This document shows positions 6,270-7,735 of a stretch of 7,735 nucleotides of DNA, one piece after another (within the stretch, counting starts at the first letter, position 1; every line of letters starts with the position of its first letter). Below the pieces are notes generated by a model. The model searched no databases, had not been told where the DNA came from, and saw only the letters and a program-made list of their open reading frames with translations. The stretch comes from CBDDRG01 sp051306415. Lineage in GTDB: Bacteria; Pseudomonadota; Gammaproteobacteria; Pseudomonadales; Porticoccaceae. The stretch lies in NCBI GenBank assembly GCA_051306415.1, contig JBPPNE010000380.1, positions 1 to 7,735 on the forward strand, in the 5' to 3' direction. The translations under genes were made by a program, and so were the position numbers.

Positions 6270-7097
6270 ATGGCGGGACCAGCAGTAAACACTAATCTGA
6301 GTCAGGTGAAGTACATCGTCGCCGTGGCTTCCGGCAAGGGCGGCGTCGGCAAGTCCACCACGGCGGTCAACATCGCGCTCGCGCTTGTCGCCGAGGGTTT
6401 CAAGGCGGCGATACTGGATGCGGACATCTACGGCCCCAGCCAGCCGATGATGCTCGGTATCGCCGATTCGGTGCAGCCTAAAGTGGTCAATGGCAATACC
6501 TTTGTGCCGGTCGAGGCCCACGGTCTGAAGTCGATGTCGATCGGTTACCTGACCACCGACAAGACGCCGATGGTCTGGCGCGGCCCGATGGCGGGCGGCG
6601 CGCTGGAGCAATTGCTGACGCAGACGCTGTGGGGCGAGCTGGATGTGCTGATCGTCGACATGCCGCCGGGCACCGGCGATATCCAGTTGACGCTCGCACA
6701 AAAGGCGCGGGTCGCCGGTGCGGTCATCGTCACCACGCCGCAGGACATCGCGCTGCTGGATGCGCGCAAGGGGATCGAGATGTTCCGCAAGGTGCAGATT
6801 CCCGTATTGGGTATCGTCGAGAACATGGCCCTGCACATCTGCTCCCAGTGCAACCACGCCGAGCCCATTTTCGGTGAGGGCGGCGGCGAACGAGTCGCTG
6901 TCGAATACGGCACCGAGCTGCTGGGTTCGCTACCGCTCGACCGGCGTATTCGTGAAGATGGCGATCGCGGCACACCGATCATGGTTGCCAGCGCCACTGG
7001 CAATATTGCCGACAGCTATCGCAAAATCGCCCGCGGCTTGATGGCCGCGTTGGCGGCGACCGAGCAGGCGGGGCCGGAGATAACGGTCGAAGATTGA
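6270..7097 (+). CDS. mrp: Mrp/ApbC family Fe-S cluster carrier ATPase, ATPase domain only
   Basis: Mrp/ApbC (Nbp35 family) is a dimeric cytoplasmic P-loop ATPase that binds a bridging [4Fe-4S] cluster and delivers it to apoproteins. The 275-residue product has the deviant Walker A SGKGGVGKST (21-30, with the signature Lys23), the switch segment ILDADIYGPSQP (about 48-59), MVWRGPM (about 101-107), the Walker B LIVDMPPGTGD (127-137), TTPQDIALLDARKG (about 155-168), and the cluster-binding CSQC (Cys191 and Cys194) in the family context HIC..C.H.EPIFG. The ATG has GGAG 7 bases upstream. E. coli Mrp is about 369 residues because it begins with a MIP18/DUF59 domain of roughly 90 residues. That domain is absent here, and only 107 bases separate this ATG from metG, so it cannot be encoded just upstream. 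Dcd follows 64 bases downstream on the same strand. Confidence 0.95.
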   Translation: MAGPAVNTNLSQVKYIVAVASGKGGVGKSTTAVNIALALVAEGFKAAILDADIYGPSQPMMLGIADSVQPKVVNGNTFVPVEAHGLKSMSIGYLTTDKTPMVWRGPMAGGALEQLLTQTLWGELDVLIVDMPPGTGDIQLTLAQKARVAGAVIVTTPQDIALLDARKGIEMFRKVQIPVLGIVENMALHICSQCNHAEPIFGEGGGERVAVEYGTELLGSLPLDRRIREDGDRGTPIMVASATGNIADSYRKIARGLMAALAATEQAGPEITVED

Positions 7098-7146
7098 GCG
7101 CAGGGCGAACTCGCGGTAGAAAATCGGGCGCGATATTCCATCAACT

Positions 7147-7154
7147 GGAGGGGG
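7147..7154 (+). promoter_or_regulatory. Strong Shine-Dalgarno that fixes the dcd TTG start
   Basis: GGAGGGGG lies 7 bases upstream of the TTG at 7162. The next in-frame ATG (at 7195) encodes Met12 of the conserved protein and has no such site, so initiation at TTG is favoured. I saw no clear terminator or promoter in the 64 bases between mrp and dcd. A GATATT at 7132-7137 lacks a partner -35. Confidence 0.75.
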
Positions 7155-7161
7155 CAATTCG

Positions 7162-7734
7162 TTGAGCATCAAAGCAGACCGGTGGATTATTCGCATGGCG
7201 GCCGAGCACGGCATGATCGAACCCTTCGAGGGTCGGCAGGTGCGCCAGCCGGATCCCAATGGCGGCAAGGTGATCTCCTACGGCGTGTCGAGCTACGGCT
7301 ACGATGTGCGTTGCTCTGACGAATTCAAAATTTTTACCAATGTACATTCGGCGACGGTCGATCCCAAACACTTCGACTCGCGCAGTTTTGTCGATGTGCG
7401 CGGCGACAGTTGCATCATTCCACCCAACTCCTTCGTGCTGGCGCGAACCGTGGAATACTTCCGCATTCCGCGCAATGTGCTGACCATTTGCCTCGGTAAA
7501 TCCACCTATGCCCGCTGCGGCATCATCGTCAATGTGACGCCGCTGGAGCCGGAGTGGGAGGGTCATGTGACGCTGGAATTCTCCAACACCACCAGCTTGC
7601 CCGCGAAGATCTACGCCCACGAGGGCGTCGCCCAGATGCTATTTTTTGAGGCGGATGAAGTGTGCGAAGTGTCCTACAAGGATCGCGGCGGCAAATACCA
7701 GGGCCAGAAAGGGGTGACGTTGCCGCGTGCCTGA
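7162..7734 (+). CDS. dcd: dCTP deaminase
   Basis: Dcd is a homotrimeric cytoplasmic enzyme that deaminates dCTP to dUTP and ammonia. It feeds dUTPase and so thymidylate synthesis. The 190-residue product starts with TTG. Its opening, MSIKADRWIIRMA, matches the start of the Pseudomonas-type protein, which supports this rare start codon over the internal ATG. Family landmarks: ISYGVSSYGYDVRC (about 38-51), PPNSFVLARTVEYF (about 87-100), the nucleotide-binding GKSTYARCG (112-120), PLEPEWEGHVTLEFSN (about 127-142) with the expected catalytic Glu139 (Glu138 in E. coli), and YKDRGGKYQGQ (about 172-182) in the C-terminal lid. The gene is complete, with its TGA one base before the window ends. It is the longer Pseudomonas-type form that differs from the E. 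coli enzyme in its N-terminal half. It is probably co-transcribed with mrp; no functional link between the two is obvious. Confidence 0.97.
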   Translation: MSIKADRWIIRMAAEHGMIEPFEGRQVRQPDPNGGKVISYGVSSYGYDVRCSDEFKIFTNVHSATVDPKHFDSRSFVDVRGDSCIIPPNSFVLARTVEYFRIPRNVLTICLGKSTYARCGIIVNVTPLEPEWEGHVTLEFSNTTSLPAKIYAHEGVAQMLFFEADEVCEVSYKDRGGKYQGQKGVTLPRA

Positions 7735-7735
7735 G

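Overview
The window looks like chromosomal DNA from a GC-rich gammaproteobacterium. MetG and Dcd read very close to the Pseudomonas-type proteins as I remember them. The gene order (dcd and mrp on one strand, metG and an rnf cluster diverging from them) is a neighbourhood I recognise from Pseudomonas and relatives. I cannot assign a genus. Nearly all of the DNA is coding. I see no mobile element, CRISPR array, tRNA or rRNA gene.

Layout. The minus strand, read from right to left, carries metG (methionyl-tRNA synthetase), a 103-base gap, then rnfA, rnfB, rnfC and rnfD. The last gene runs off the left edge a few codons before its expected end. The four rnf genes overlap at every junction (TGATG, GTGA, TGATG), so they form one translationally coupled unit. 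rnfG and rnfE would be expected beyond position 1. The plus strand carries mrp/apbC (Fe-S cluster carrier ATPase) and dcd (dCTP deaminase). A 107-base divergent control region between metG and mrp separates the two arms.

How the genes work together. RnfABCD are part of the membrane Rnf/Rsx complex. It moves electrons between ferredoxin and NAD(H) in exchange for ion transport and, in enteric bacteria, is linked to re-reduction of SoxR. RnfB and RnfC together carry five CxxC-type iron-sulfur motifs in the standard arrangement, and RnfD keeps its flavin-attachment threonine. Mrp could supply Fe-S clusters to such proteins, but that link is inference from adjacency. MetG and Dcd are housekeeping genes for translation and for dUTP/dTTP supply.

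The most unusual point is in RnfA. Both membrane cysteines expected to hold its half of the RnfA-RnfE [2Fe-2S] cluster are replaced (Ser26 and Thr114), although the rest of the protein is a full-length, intact RnfA. Lesser oddities are an Mrp without its usual N-terminal domain, and two pairs of short direct repeats in the gap upstream of rnfA. One pair duplicates the ribosome-binding site and the other lies across a possible promoter. I found no wholly new gene system.
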